A stretch of 64,000 nucleotides of DNA, from contig NZ_QYUO01000001.1 in NCBI RefSeq assembly GCF_003591035.1, positions 1,550,001 through 1,614,000 of the forward strand, read 5' to 3'. Source of the DNA: Noviherbaspirillum saxi. GTDB lineage: Bacteria; Pseudomonadota; Gammaproteobacteria; Burkholderiales; Burkholderiaceae_D. A model generated the notes under the pieces. It was not told where the DNA came from, made no database searches, and saw only the letters and a program-made list of their open reading frames with translations. This document shows, piece after piece, positions 36,422 through 46,534 of the stretch; position 1 is the stretch's first letter, and each line of letters starts with the position of its first letter. The position numbers and the translations under genes were made by a program.

Positions 36422-37580
36422 CGCGTTCTCTTCGAAGTGTGGAAATTGCATCTTCATATATATCCATCAGCATTTCATAATTGCGTTCAGGCGTGTACAG
36501 CGCCTCATATTCCGCACGGGCAGCCTGACCCATGCGCTTCATTTGCTCAGGATGCGCAGCCGCCCATGCCATCTTTTCGGCAAGGTCGGCGGCATCACCC
36601 GGATTGAACAAAAGTCCTGTCTCGCCATCGCGCACGATGTCGATCAATGCGCCCAGACGGCTTGCGATCACAGGCAATCCGCAGGAGAAGGCTTCGACGA
36701 TCGTGCGCGGCGAGTTCTCATAGCAGATGCTTGGCAGCACCAGATACTGGGCGCTGCCCATGCGATTCATGATGTCTTCCAGCGGACGGAAGCCGAGGCA
36801 GCGCTCGCCGAAGGCTGCACGCGCCAGCGGTTCGAGTGGTCCGCTGCCGATAACCTCGACTGCAATCCCCGGCATGCGGCGTACGGCATCCGCGAGAACG
36901 TCGAGTCCTTTTTCGGATGACAATCTGCCTACGTACATGCCGCCGTTGCGTGCGCGCCAGCCCGGGACAGCCGCGGAAGCGACGAAATTTGGCTTGATGC
37001 GGAAACGACTGGCCGGAAGACCGCCTTCCACATACTTGGAACGTGCAAATTCATTGAGGGCGATGTAACGGGTGACCCGGTCGCGGTAAGTGCCGATGAC
37101 ACGATGAGTGGTCAGCATGCCGGTGACCACGGCCGATTGCACGGCGGATTCACGGTAGCATTTTCGGGTTACCGATCGCCATGGCACTTTGCCGATGCAG
37201 TCTTCGCACACCTTTCCTTCGCGCAGAAAGATCGCCTGCGGACAAAGCAGACGGAAGTTGTGCAGCGTCTGTACGACTGGCACGCGTCGTTTTGCGGCGG
37301 CCCAGTACAGTGAAGGCGAAATCAGCGGGAAGGTATTGTGCACATGGATCACGTCAGGCTGGAAGCGTTCGCATAAGGCATCGATGTCGCCAGTGGATCG
37401 GTGCGACCAGATCGTCGTCGCCGCTGCCAATGCACGCGGCATGGAATTGAGTGCATCGTTATGCTGCTGGTAGATCTCCACCTGGTGGCCATAGCCGCGC
37501 AGCAGCGCGACTTCCGCATCGACGACAGCGTCTTCTCCGCCGCGATGCTGATAGGCATTGTGCGCAACCAGGATCTTCAT
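36411..37580 (-). CDS. GT4-family glycosyltransferase
   Basis: A 389-residue GT4 enzyme. The N-terminal half starts MKILVAHNAYQHRGGED, a form common in EPS GT4 enzymes; the donor half has GMYVGRLSSEKGLDVL and PSICYENSPRTIVEAFSCG (the E-x7-E region). GAGGAAGAC lies ahead of the ATG. It overlaps the GT26 start, so the two are coupled. Before it, on the same strand, lies a 447-bp gap, so this gene may begin a short transcript of its own. Confidence 0.91.
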   Translation of the reverse strand: MKILVAHNAYQHRGGEDAVVDAEVALLRGYGHQVEIYQQHNDALNSMPRALAAATTIWSHRSTGDIDALCERFQPDVIHVHNTFPLISPSLYWAAAKRRVPVVQTLHNFRLLCPQAIFLREGKVCEDCIGKVPWRSVTRKCYRESAVQSAVVTGMLTTHRVIGTYRDRVTRYIALNEFARSKYVEGGLPASRFRIKPNFVASAAVPGWRARNGGMYVGRLSSEKGLDVLADAVRRMPGIAVEVIGSGPLEPLARAAFGERCLGFRPLEDIMNRMGSAQYLVLPSICYENSPRTIVEAFSCGLPVIASRLGALIDIVRDGETGLLFNPGDAADLAEKMAWAAAHPEQMKRMGQAARAEYEALYTPERNYEMLMDIYEDAISTLRRERDAA

Positions 37581-38027
37581 TGTCTTCCTCCATCGGCCAA
37601 ACGCGAATTCAGTTTCCTGAATGCTGCTGCGTCGATCCGGTTATTCTTTAGTTCATTCATGTGTGCTTGTTTTTGTCTTTGTCTACTTAAGCTTAGTCGC
37701 ATTAGTTTGTGCAAGACTTTCACAATGCCGACAGCTGCTGATAAACCTCATACTTGTCGACAGTGCGTATTTTCGAGATCGTCAAGCTCTCCTAAGCCTC
37801 GTCAAAGATTTCCCTGATGCAGTTATTTTGAATCGGACATCGAACGCTGCTCCGCGAAAAATCAAACGAACGCTTATTTCCGCCCGACTCATTTGTAACT
37901 TTCTTTAATCTGTAACTAATACGTCACACCCTTTATCGCGGATTCAACCGGTATCGTCGATACGACAGACAGCAGTAACCGTGCCCATCATGGGCAGCGG
38001 ATACTGCTGTGAAGGTCAAGAGAGGGG
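37581..38027. other. 447-bp gap between two minus-strand transferase genes
   Basis: No supported gene. By eye the part 37620-37920 is more AT-rich than its surroundings and should hold the promoter of the GT4/GT26 pair. The hairpin at 37970-38009 marks the 3' end of the upstream transcript. Confidence 0.5.
37970..38009 (-). terminator. Compound hairpin after the GT2 gene
   Basis: Outer arms CAGCAGTA/TACTGCTG (8 bp) enclose inner arms TGCCCAT/ATGGGCA (7 bp). It starts 18 bp after the GT2 stop on the minus strand. No T-run follows, so it may be a weak terminator or an mRNA stabiliser. Confidence 0.5.
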
Positions 38028-38885
38028 TCAGGAGTGCCGACGGCGCCAGCCAAGCATGCCGTCGATGCGGCCCATCATGGTGTCATAGCCGAGCGCCAGT
38101 TCGGCGCCGAACGAGCCTTTGAGCAGCGGACGAAGGAGCGGGGCCACGAGTCCGCGCAGGATTACCCAGGCAGGCAGATGATGTTTGGCATAGAGTGCGC
38201 CGGTGCCGCGTGCACGATGACGGACTGCGGTGCGGGTCTGGCGATTGGCTTGCGGCTTGTGCGGGTTGACAGCATGGTGGACTTCACCCAACGGTTCGTA
38301 GGTGAAGTGTGCGCCGCCGCGCAACGCCCGCATGGCGAAGTCGGTTTCTTCCCCGGCGCCGAACCATTGGCCGACGCCCAGCCGGCTATCGAATCCGCCG
38401 ATTTCTTTGAACAGGGCGCGATTGCAAAAAAGAGTGATCGAACTGACAGGAATATCGCGAAATGCCCGTGACCGTTCCCAGGACAGGTCGGCCGCCGACA
38501 GCGGCTGCTCATCCTGCTCGACCCAGCGCACGATAATGCCGTCCGGCTCATCCACTGCGGCAAAGCGTGTGGCGAGACGATCCAGAAGACGCGGCGAATA
38601 CCAGCAGTCATCATCCGGAAAGCCTATCCATTTGCCGGTGGCGGCTTCAATGCCGACATTGCGGGCAGCCGCCAGATTGGCCGGATGATGCCGCAGGTGG
38701 CGCACCGAGATGCCGAGGTAACGGGCACGGTCCAGGTGCGGCAGCAGGCGGTCATCATCGTTCTGGTCGACGACGATGACTTCAAAATTGCTGTAGGTTT
38801 GCGCGGCCAGCGATTCGAACAGACGGGCCAGTTCGTCGGTGCGGCCGACGGTAGCAAGGATCAAGGATATTTCCGGTGTTCTCAT
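38028..38885 (-). CDS. GT2-family glycosyltransferase
   Basis: A 285-residue GT-A enzyme. ISLILATVGRTDELARLFESL leads into the nucleotide-binding part; the metal-binding region reads WIGFPDDDCWYSP (a DDD version of DxD), and the acceptor region has GAGEETDFAMRALRGG. No membrane segments are obvious beyond a weak C-terminal stretch. It overlaps the next upstream gene by four bases (ATGA), so it is translationally coupled to it. Confidence 0.9.
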   Translation of the reverse strand: MRTPEISLILATVGRTDELARLFESLAAQTYSNFEVIVVDQNDDDRLLPHLDRARYLGISVRHLRHHPANLAAARNVGIEAATGKWIGFPDDDCWYSPRLLDRLATRFAAVDEPDGIIVRWVEQDEQPLSAADLSWERSRAFRDIPVSSITLFCNRALFKEIGGFDSRLGVGQWFGAGEETDFAMRALRGGAHFTYEPLGEVHHAVNPHKPQANRQTRTAVRHRARGTGALYAKHHLPAWVILRGLVAPLLRPLLKGSFGAELALGYDTMMGRIDGMLGWRRRHS

Positions 38886-39643
38886 GCATTCCCCTTGGCA
38901 TGGATGACGCGCTGGCGACGTACGAAGTAACGGGCGTAATGAGCAAGACGTTCGACCGGATTCTTACTGGCATAGGCGAGCCTTACCCGAAAGTCTTCCG
39001 TCATTGCGGCAAGACGGGTGCGCGACGAACTTGACAGGCTGCCTTCATGTTCGCGAAAAGCCGCCAGAGGCTCGTCCAGTTGCACCGGGTCGGCAAGCTT
39101 TGCGAGCTTCAGCCACAGGTCGTAATCCATTGCATATTTCAGGTCGGTCGAGAATCCGCCGGCGCGCAGCATGAGTTCGCGTCTGACAAAGGTCGCCGGA
39201 TGGGGAATAAAGTTGCCGCGCAAGAGCTGGTGATAGCTGAAACGTGGCGCGATATAGCCATCCGGGTAGAGTTTTCCGTCAAGCAAGGTCATGGTGCGGC
39301 CGAACAGCCATTGGCGGCCGGTCTCTTCCAGATGACGTGCAACGCGCGACAATACATCCGGTCGCAGGTAATAATCGTCGGAATGGATATAGGCGATCAC
39401 ATCGCCGGTGGCTACGCGCAGACCTTCGTTCATTGCGCGACTGACGCCGCCACGCACGTTTTCGAGCAGCTGATAAGGGCGGTCAAGCGCGCGGATCTGC
39501 TCCAGAGTGCCATCGGTGGAGCCGCCATCGACGAAAATGTATTCGATATCGGGATGGTCCTGGGCGAGTAACGAGGCGATCGACTCTTGCAGGTAAGTTG
39601 CGCTATTCCAGGTACAGGTAATGACAGAAAAAGTAAGCGCCAT
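38882..39643 (-). CDS. GT2-family glycosyltransferase
   Basis: A 253-residue GT-A enzyme beginning MALTFSVITCTWNSATYLQESI, with IEYIFVDGGSTDGT and the metal-binding YIHSDDYY. I use the ATG at 39643, preceded by AAGG; 31 extra in-frame codons upstream overlap the preceding gene and are not conserved. Enzymes of this short type (WcaA/WcaE-like) typically transfer a hexose or fucose in colanic-acid-like polymers. Its stop overlaps the next GT2 start. Confidence 0.9.
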   Translation of the reverse strand: MALTFSVITCTWNSATYLQESIASLLAQDHPDIEYIFVDGGSTDGTLEQIRALDRPYQLLENVRGGVSRAMNEGLRVATGDVIAYIHSDDYYLRPDVLSRVARHLEETGRQWLFGRTMTLLDGKLYPDGYIAPRFSYHQLLRGNFIPHPATFVRRELMLRAGGFSTDLKYAMDYDLWLKLAKLADPVQLDEPLAAFREHEGSLSSSSRTRLAAMTEDFRVRLAYASKNPVERLAHYARYFVRRQRVIHAKGNA

Positions 39644-39657
39644 GGGGGCAGGGCCTT

Positions 39658-40896
39658 TCAACTGGTGGAGCTGATGGGATGACGGGATGGCTGCTGGTAA
39701 ATTTCCAGCAATTGCTGCGCTGCGCTGTCGGCACATCCCAGGCCTTCCAGCGCATATCCGTATCGCGTTGACGGGTCGAAGCCGATCAGGTCGGCGACCA
39801 GGGATTCCATGTCTTCATGCAGCCGCAGCTGACCCGGTTCGGCGACATAGCGAGCCAGTTCTGGTGTACCGCCGCGCCGCAGGGCAAACGTCGGCTTGCC
39901 AAGGAATAAGCCTTCCAGCACCGTTGTCGCGCAGGGTTCTTCCCAGACCGAAGGGACCACAACCGCGTTCGCGGACGCCGCCAGTTTCAGCGTCTGCTCC
40001 GGTGAGCACCAACCCAGGAAGCGAATCTGGCTGCTCTCGAACTCCGCACGCAGACGGGGCTCGTCCGGACCATCGCCGGCGATGGTGACTTGCATATGGG
40101 CCGGTAGTCTCGGTGCAAGGGCCTTCAGGAACGGCTCAACGCCCTTGGCCGGATACACCTTCGCCGCAAGAAACACCTGGAACGTTCCTGTCGCAGGGGA
40201 CGGTTCAGATGCCTGACGGATGGTTTCGAGCTTGGCGCGATCGACGAAATTGTGGACCGTGACACCCCATTCGCCGGGTCCGAGCGTACGCGTCAGATTG
40301 TGGCGCAACATCTCGGACACGAATACGGTCTTGTGCGCATGGAAGCTTTCCGCAACCTCCTTGCGATAACGTATGACGGCAGCGGTCGACACCGCGCGCT
40401 GAATCATGTTCGGATGATCGGCAATGCATTGTGCGCAAACGGACGGATCCTGCGTGCTGCAGGCTTCGCCGTTGCGAAAGCGCGTGTGCTTGAAACAGTC
40501 GCTGCCCTGGTCATGCCGCGTTTGCACGAAATTGAGGTCGGCTGGCAGGAATTTCGCAAGATTCGGAATATGCCCGTGGTAATGGATCACGTCATATTGC
40601 CGGGCACGGCGCATGATGAGGCGGGCAAAGTTCTTTGCGATCGCGGTGCGCTTGAGCGGCATGAACACGCCGAAACTGATTTCTTTCCAGCCGGCGTGCT
40701 GGCCGCTCAGCTCGCCGAAGAAGTTGCCGCCGAATTCGCCTTCCTCGCCGCATACGTCGATAGGATGATCGGTATTGCCCATCAGATCGACCTGATGGCC
40801 GGCGCGAACCAATGCTCGCGCAAGATTGAGCACATGCTTGGCAAGGCCGCCCATGTTCGGGTAGGGAATGTCTTCACTGACAAGAAGGATGCGCAT
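39658..40896 (-). CDS. GT4-family glycosyltransferase
   Basis: A 412-residue GT4 enzyme. It starts MRILLVSEDIPYPNMGGLAKHV and has FLAAKVYPAKGVEPFL and PSVWEEPCATTVLEGLFLGKP in the donor-binding half. The middle contains a Cys-bearing insert (GSDCFKHTRFRNGEACSTQDPSVCAQC) with four Cys, which is uncommon and could bind a metal or form disulfides. It lies 14 bp before the GT2 gene at 39643 and 18 bp after Wzx, in one transcript. Confidence 0.9.
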   Translation of the reverse strand: MRILLVSEDIPYPNMGGLAKHVLNLARALVRAGHQVDLMGNTDHPIDVCGEEGEFGGNFFGELSGQHAGWKEISFGVFMPLKRTAIAKNFARLIMRRARQYDVIHYHGHIPNLAKFLPADLNFVQTRHDQGSDCFKHTRFRNGEACSTQDPSVCAQCIADHPNMIQRAVSTAAVIRYRKEVAESFHAHKTVFVSEMLRHNLTRTLGPGEWGVTVHNFVDRAKLETIRQASEPSPATGTFQVFLAAKVYPAKGVEPFLKALAPRLPAHMQVTIAGDGPDEPRLRAEFESSQIRFLGWCSPEQTLKLAASANAVVVPSVWEEPCATTVLEGLFLGKPTFALRRGGTPELARYVAEPGQLRLHEDMESLVADLIGFDPSTRYGYALEGLGCADSAAQQLLEIYQQPSRHPISSTS

Positions 40897-40914
40897 GATG
40901 CAGGTCTCGAAATC

Positions 40915-42408
40915 TCAGAATCGGAAGCGCCGCGCCATCGACAACATGGCGGCACGCTCGTCGACGCTGACGATGAAAAACAGGCCGGCCACGCCAAGCG
41001 TCACCAGAGCGGCCGAAACGATCGCGATGGTGCTGACCAGGCCGCCGGGAACCAGCCACTTCAATGGCACCAGTACGCAAATGATTGCCGCGCCGATGCC
41101 AAGGCTGCGGCCAAACCCGCTGCGCAGGCTATCCAGGAAGGTGATCGGCACTGTGCGGCCATGGACAAACAGCAAGAAGCCAAGGCCCAGCAACAGAGAG
41201 GACAGCAGGTGACCCGTTGCCGCGCCGATGATGCCGCCTGTCATCGTGCCGATATACACCATGGCGACGCCGGAGACGCCATTGGCCAGCGCAAAGCGTC
41301 CGGTGATGCGCGGATGTCCGAGCGCATCGTTGACCATCGACGGCACATTGGTCAATGAGTCGACCAGCAGCGCCAGTGTCATCAGCACCAGTACCGGATA
41401 GCCCAGGGACACGAATTCTTCTCCCACCCAGCGTCGCAGGAATTCGTCTCCGGCCAGCACGATCACGCCGAGCGCCGCCAGATTGATGTAGGTGACGTAG
41501 CGCGTCACGCCTAGATAAACCGGACGCAACTCATTGATGCGGCCGGCGCCGGCCAGTGCCGAGGCGCGGGGGTAAATAACGCTGGACAGCCGGTAGGTCA
41601 GGCCGAGTATGCGGCCGGCCAGCGTCACCGGAACGGTATAAAAAGTCAGCGCCACCGGACCGGCAAGGGCGCCGACGATCAGCTTGTCGGCATGCTGGTG
41701 CAGAGTCGATGCAATCTTGCTCAGGTAGGCGTAAGCGCTGAACGAGGTGAGGGCGGAGCGTACATCCTGGCGCGGCCAGCGCGGCGACAGCATGAGATCG
41801 AAGCTGCGTATCAGCCAGATCAGATAAAGCACGTTGAGTGCGGACACACAGACCCGCGCGACAATCACGCCGACCACGCCCGTGCCGGCGAGCGCAGCGG
41901 CCACCGATGCCAGATTGACCAGGATGCCGAAAAATGCTTCGCTCTGGGCGGAACGGTCATAGCGCTGCAAGGCCTGAGGGACGACCATCAGATAGTTCTG
42001 GGCTTGCGTCAATGCAAAGCCAAGCCCGGCCAGCTGGAACGCCATGATGGTCTGCTCGCGCATCTCCGGCGATACTTCAAAGAAGCGCGCCACCAGCATA
42101 TCTGCGACAAAAAAGATGCCGAAAGCGCCCAAAAGGCCAAGGCAGCCATAGAACAGAATACCGAACCAGAAAGTTTCCGCGAAGCGTTCGCGGTCATCGG
42201 CCGCATGATGCTCCGCCAGGTACTTGATCGACCCGGCGCTCAGATTGATATCGAGCACTCCGAAGTAACCGATGATCGAGCCGACCAGGGTGACGATGCC
42301 GAAGCCTTCCACGCCCAGCGCACCGATCAGCAGCGGCACGGTGGCCAGTGCTACCACCATCGGAATGGCGGAGCCGCTGAGATTCCAGAGGGAGTTACGC
42401 AACAGCAT
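40915..42408 (-). CDS. Oligosaccharide flippase (Wzx-like, MOP family)
   Basis: A 497-residue inner-membrane protein with about 12-14 hydrophobic segments. The start MLLRNSLWNLSGSAIPMVVALATVPLLI is typical for polysaccharide-biosynthesis flippases (PST type). It moves the finished lipid-linked repeat unit to the periplasm. It overlaps the end of the Wzy-like gene by 14 bp. Confidence 0.9.
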   Translation of the reverse strand: MLLRNSLWNLSGSAIPMVVALATVPLLIGALGVEGFGIVTLVGSIIGYFGVLDINLSAGSIKYLAEHHAADDRERFAETFWFGILFYGCLGLLGAFGIFFVADMLVARFFEVSPEMREQTIMAFQLAGLGFALTQAQNYLMVVPQALQRYDRSAQSEAFFGILVNLASVAAALAGTGVVGVIVARVCVSALNVLYLIWLIRSFDLMLSPRWPRQDVRSALTSFSAYAYLSKIASTLHQHADKLIVGALAGPVALTFYTVPVTLAGRILGLTYRLSSVIYPRASALAGAGRINELRPVYLGVTRYVTYINLAALGVIVLAGDEFLRRWVGEEFVSLGYPVLVLMTLALLVDSLTNVPSMVNDALGHPRITGRFALANGVSGVAMVYIGTMTGGIIGAATGHLLSSLLLGLGFLLFVHGRTVPITFLDSLRSGFGRSLGIGAAIICVLVPLKWLVPGGLVSTIAIVSAALVTLGVAGLFFIVSVDERAAMLSMARRFRF

Positions 42409-43831
42409 AATGGGCCTGTACTTGATAGCTGGGAGCCTGATAGCGCTGCAGGCCTACGGCGATGAAGGGCATTGCCAGGCTCAGTCCCATCAGCAGCATG
42501 GTGCGGAATTCAATAATCGGAGTACCGATCAGGAGCGTGGGAATCCAGAATAGGAACCCGGCAAAACCCGCATCGGCGACGAGTCGCGCGTTGCCGGCCA
42601 AAGAATGTCTGTGTCGGAGGTAAAACATGACATAGGTGACCAGCATGCCTAGGAACAACGCAAGCCCGACAAACCCGGTCTTCAGGATCATATGTCCGAA
42701 ACCGCTGTGGACGAAGCCGAAGTCGTCGCCGTGGTAAGAAAGCAGTTCCCGGTCGCCGCTGAAGGTGCCCCAGGTGCCGCGGCCAAACAACCAGTGTCCT
42801 TCCATGCTCTGCGCAGCTGCATACAGTTCGTAGAAGCGATTGTCCTTGATGCCCCCGCGCGACGGCGCAATGTCATAGAACAGGGACTGCAGGATGCCGC
42901 CGTCATTGACGGTACTGAACTGCAGGCGATGCTGGAAGAAAACCGAAGCGACGGCGGCCAGCAAGGCCGCTGCAATCAACGCGAAGAAAAACTTGCGCTG
43001 GCCTGGCAGGCGCAGGAACAGGAATACGAACATCAATCCCAGGCCGATCAGGGAAGAACGGCGGAACGAGAGCGCCACGGCTGCGACTTCGAGACATAGC
43101 ACGCCGAGCAGAAAAACCTTCGTGAAGATATTGAGCTTCACCTTCGGTGAAGCCAGCAGCCATGCAGCACAGAACGCTGCCAATGCCGCAACAAAGTTAT
43201 CGCTGATATCAAAGAAGAAAATCTTGATGTTGAGGCCTTCGAAGTTGCGGTAGGGATTCGCGGTATCGCCATCGAACAAGAAATAACGGACGCCGCCAAA
43301 GGCTCCGCGTACGACAGCGATGGCGAGAATCATGAACAGCAGCCTGGTCATGTCGCGGTCGCTCTCGAATGCGCTGATGATCAGGAACATAAACATCAGC
43401 ATGTTTAGCACATTGATGAATCCGCTCTGGCCGAGAATGACGTCGAGATCGATTCCGAGGAGGAGCCCGGCGACGACGTGGCCTGCCAGCAAAAAGGCAA
43501 AGGCACCGAAGTACTTCGCCATGGGCGGAGCCATGCGCGGGCCATAGGGATTGGCAAGCCGCTTGATCAGCAAGGCAGCGCCCGCGGTGAACAGAATCAG
43601 ATTCAACAGCGAGAAGTAGAAGAGACCGACGCCGCGCGAATAAATGTTGCCGCCTTGGGAACGCAGCTCGCCCCATGTCGAATCCGAAAAGCTGAACAGA
43701 ATACCGATGAATCCGAGCACGACCCATTTGGGCGCCTTGATGACGAAGCCGACGATGATCGGGATCACGAACAAGGCGGCGATCAGGTTCGTCAGCACTT
43801 CGGAAGGTGTAAGCAGGTCAGGTGTAATCAT
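42395..43831 (-). CDS. O-antigen ligase/polymerase family protein (Wzy-like)
   Basis: A 478-residue inner-membrane protein with about 12 hydrophobic segments. The large periplasmic loop contains GRGTWGTFSGDRELLSYHG, followed by FVHSGFGHMILKTGFVGLALFL, the Wzy_C-type pattern. It probably polymerises the repeat units. The ATG at 43831 (MITPDLLTPSEV) is preferred; 26 more in-frame codons lie upstream without conservation. The ribosome site is weak. Confidence 0.88.
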   Translation of the reverse strand: MITPDLLTPSEVLTNLIAALFVIPIIVGFVIKAPKWVVLGFIGILFSFSDSTWGELRSQGGNIYSRGVGLFYFSLLNLILFTAGAALLIKRLANPYGPRMAPPMAKYFGAFAFLLAGHVVAGLLLGIDLDVILGQSGFINVLNMLMFMFLIISAFESDRDMTRLLFMILAIAVVRGAFGGVRYFLFDGDTANPYRNFEGLNIKIFFFDISDNFVAALAAFCAAWLLASPKVKLNIFTKVFLLGVLCLEVAAVALSFRRSSLIGLGLMFVFLFLRLPGQRKFFFALIAAALLAAVASVFFQHRLQFSTVNDGGILQSLFYDIAPSRGGIKDNRFYELYAAAQSMEGHWLFGRGTWGTFSGDRELLSYHGDDFGFVHSGFGHMILKTGFVGLALFLGMLVTYVMFYLRHRHSLAGNARLVADAGFAGFLFWIPTLLIGTPIIEFRTMLLMGLSLAMPFIAVGLQRYQAPSYQVQAHYAVA

Positions 43832-43996
43832 TGCTATGCTCGATGATAGGAAGCCTTGCGACCCTCGGGAAGGACCGACGCGAATTAAACCGGCAGGGGC
43901 CGGCGACATGGCTAAAGGCTTGTGTCGGCTGGTCGGAAGACCGTGTGCGCCGTTCCGGATGTTCCGCGACTTCGCTGCTGCTGTTTTTCCGTTGTC

Positions 43997-44024
43997 GCGC
44001 TGCGGATGCAGTCGTCCGCAGCGC
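43997..44024 (-). other. Hairpin between fcl and the Wzy-like gene
   Basis: GCGCTGCGGA (43997-44006) pairs exactly with TCCGCAGCGC (44015-44024) around an 8-nt loop. It is 73 bp past the fcl stop on the minus strand with no T-run. It may separate the sugar-precursor genes from the assembly genes. Confidence 0.45.
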
Positions 44025-44096
44025 TTGCGTTGTGTCCATCAGTGTGGCCGCTCTTCGCTATTGCGATCGGTAGCAGCCGTTGGATGAGCATGATAT

Positions 44097-45062
44097 CTAT
44101 CGTTTGTACTCTGCCTGAAAGTGTTCATATGTTTCCTTGATGCCTTCTCCGAGCCGCATGCCGGGGCGCCATCCCAATGCGGTCAGCTTTGCCGTATTCA
44201 TCAACTTGCGCGGCGTGCCGTCCGGCTTGCTGGTGTCGAACTCGATATCGCCTTTAAAGCCGATAGCCTTTCTTATGACTTCGGCAACTTCACGTATTGT
44301 GACGTCTTCGCCCGTACCTACATTGATGTGCGACAACATCGGTGTGGTGTGTTTTTCATAGGTGGCACGGTCGAGTTCCATTATGTGCACGCAGGCCTCG
44401 GCCATGTCGTCTACATACAGAAATTCGCGGCGCGGCGTGCCGGTGCCCCAGATCACGACCTTGTCCGCGCCACTAAGTTTTGCTTCATGGAAGCGACGGA
44501 TCAATGCAGGGATGACGTGGCTGTTTTCGGGGTGATAGTTATCGCCGGGACCGTAGAGGTTGGTCGGCATGACACTGCGGTAATCCGTGCCGTACTGGCG
44601 GTTATAGCTTTCGCACATCTTGATGCCGGCAATCTTGGCTATCGCATAAGGTTCGTTGGTGGGCTCAAGCGTGCCGTTCATCAGGTATTCTTCGCGAATC
44701 GGCTGTTCGGCCAGGCGCGGGTAGATGCATGATGAACCGAGGAACAGCAGGCGCTTCACGCCAGCGCGATAGGCTTCGTGGATTACATTCGCCTGTACCA
44801 TCATGTTGTCGTAAATAAATTCTGCAGGATAGGTATTGTTGGCATGGATGCCGCCGACGCGCGCAGCCGCCAGATACACTTCGTCGATCTGGTTTTCCGC
44901 GAAGAAAGCGCGCACCTGGGCCTGGTCGGTCAGCTCAAGTTCAGAATGTGTACGGGTGAGGATGTCGGTGTAATCGCTTTTGCGCAATGTGCGCACGATG
45001 GCGGAACCGACGAGTCCGCGATGGCCGGCGACATAAATACGTTTTTGTAGATTGGTTGTCAT
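44097..45062 (-). CDS. fcl: GDP-L-fucose synthase
   Basis: A 321-residue extended SDR (WcaG/Fcl) that epimerises and reduces GDP-4-keto-6-deoxymannose to GDP-L-fucose. The NADP motif is [10 protein letters not shown], the catalytic part is PYAIAKIAG (Y-x3-K), and [20 protein letters not shown] and [10 protein letters not shown] are diagnostic. The ATG at 45062 has AAGGAAG in front and gives the exact family length; the longer frame to 45290 is rejected. It follows gmd by 62 bp. Confidence 0.96.
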   Translation of the reverse strand: MTTNLQKRIYVAGHRGLVGSAIVRTLRKSDYTDILTRTHSELELTDQAQVRAFFAENQIDEVYLAAARVGGIHANNTYPAEFIYDNMMVQANVIHEAYRAGVKRLLFLGSSCIYPRLAEQPIREEYLMNGTLEPTNEPYAIAKIAGIKMCESYNRQYGTDYRSVMPTNLYGPGDNYHPENSHVIPALIRRFHEAKLSGADKVVIWGTGTPRREFLYVDDMAEACVHIMELDRATYEKHTTPMLSHINVGTGEDVTIREVAEVIRKAIGFKGDIEFDTSKPDGTPRKLMNTAKLTALGWRPGMRLGEGIKETYEHFQAEYKR

Positions 45063-45124
45063 GTGCTTCCTTTTGAGGGCTAATCCCGATCGCCATTCCG
45101 GTTGCGAGCCAGTGCAGCGGTCAG

Positions 45125-46291
45125 TCAAACGTTGTACGCATGCGATGCATGGTCGTGCTGCTGGAAGAAATGGTCTTTCCCCGCCGATTCGAGATCGGCC
45201 CTGACCATTTCCCTTACCAGTTCTTCGAAGGAAACCTTGGGTTTCCATCCCAATTTCTCTCTTGCCTTGCTGGCGTCGCCGAGCATGCAATCAACTTCCA
45301 GCGGGCGGAAATAGCGCGGGTCGATACGCACAATCACCTGGCCGACTGCCACGCCCGCATGACCGCCGGTCTCCACTATCGTCGCGGTTTCTCCCACGCC
45401 TTCGCCATCCCACTGCAGGCGCATGCCGAGCTCTGCGGCGACCGCATTGACGAAGTCGCGCACACTGTGGTCGACGCCGGTGGCGATCACAAAGTCTTCC
45501 GGTTTTTCCTGCTGCAGCATGCACCACTGCATTTCGACATAGTCGCGTGCATGGCCCCAGTCACGGCGCGCATTCAGGTTGCCCAGGTAAATACAGTCCT
45601 GATGTCCAAGCACGATGCGTGCAAGGCCGCGTGTAATCTTGCGGGTGACAAAGGTTTCGCCGCGCAGCGGTGATTCGTGATTGAACAAAATCCCGTTGCA
45701 GGCATACATGCCATAGGCTTCACGATAGTTGACGGTGATCCAGTGCGCGTACAGCTTGGCTATCGCATAGGGGCTGCGGGGCAGGAAAGGCGTGCTTTCC
45801 GATGCTGGAATCTGTTGGACTTCACCGTACATCTCGGACGTCGAGGCCTGATAAAAGCGGGTTTTCTTTTCGAGACCAAGCCGGCGCAGCGTTTCGAGGA
45901 TACGCAAGGGACCGAGCGCATCGGAATTGGCGGTGTACTCCGGTTCTTCAAACGACACGGCGACATGGCTTTGCGCCGCAAGGTTGTAGATTTCATCCGG
46001 TTGCGTCTCCTGGATAATGCGCAGCAGCGAAGTCGAATCCGTCATATCGCCGTGATACAGGATGAAACGGCGCTCTTCTTCCTGCGGCCCCTGATACAGG
46101 TGGTCGATACGTTCGGTATTGAATTTGGAGGTGCGGCGCTTGATGCCGTGCACGATATAGCCCTTGCCGAGCAGGAACTCGGCAAGATAGGCGCCGTCCT
46201 GACCGCTGACACCTGTGATCAGCGCCACCTTGCGCACGGGCTCGGACCGCGCGGGCACCAGATGGTCCGGTACTTGGGGACTGGTGGTCAT
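45125..46291 (-). CDS. gmd: GDP-mannose 4,6-dehydratase
   Basis: A 388-residue extended SDR converting GDP-mannose to GDP-4-keto-6-deoxymannose. It has [43 protein letters not shown] and [12 protein letters not shown] with the catalytic Tyr/Lys. The ATG at 46291 has AAGGAAA ahead; an ATG at 46312 is possible. With fcl it makes GDP-L-fucose, so the EPS most likely contains fucose. The enzyme making GDP-mannose (ManC) is not in the window and must lie elsewhere. Confidence 0.96.
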   Translation of the reverse strand: MTTSPQVPDHLVPARSEPVRKVALITGVSGQDGAYLAEFLLGKGYIVHGIKRRTSKFNTERIDHLYQGPQEEERRFILYHGDMTDSTSLLRIIQETQPDEIYNLAAQSHVAVSFEEPEYTANSDALGPLRILETLRRLGLEKKTRFYQASTSEMYGEVQQIPASESTPFLPRSPYAIAKLYAHWITVNYREAYGMYACNGILFNHESPLRGETFVTRKITRGLARIVLGHQDCIYLGNLNARRDWGHARDYVEMQWCMLQQEKPEDFVIATGVDHSVRDFVNAVAAELGMRLQWDGEGVGETATIVETGGHAGVAVGQVIVRIDPRYFRPLEVDCMLGDASKAREKLGWKPKVSFEELVREMVRADLESAGKDHFFQQHDHASHAYNV

Positions 46292-46534
46292 TGTTATTTC
46301 CTTTTTCTTCATGATCTAACCTGCTAAGGCTGCTGCTCCTGCGGACGGGGCCTGCGTTGCGGCGAACCGTCGCGCAAGTACAGGGTGGTGGAGAGCGGAT
46401 GAATCGTTACGATCGGAGCGCGTGGTGTTCGGCATGTATGATTTTTTGCTTACGGTTAATGTGTGATGCGCTGCTGAAGTCGACGCCGTTTGCTTCTGCC
46501 TTCATCGAGATGGCCCGGTTGGGACGCCGTGGTG

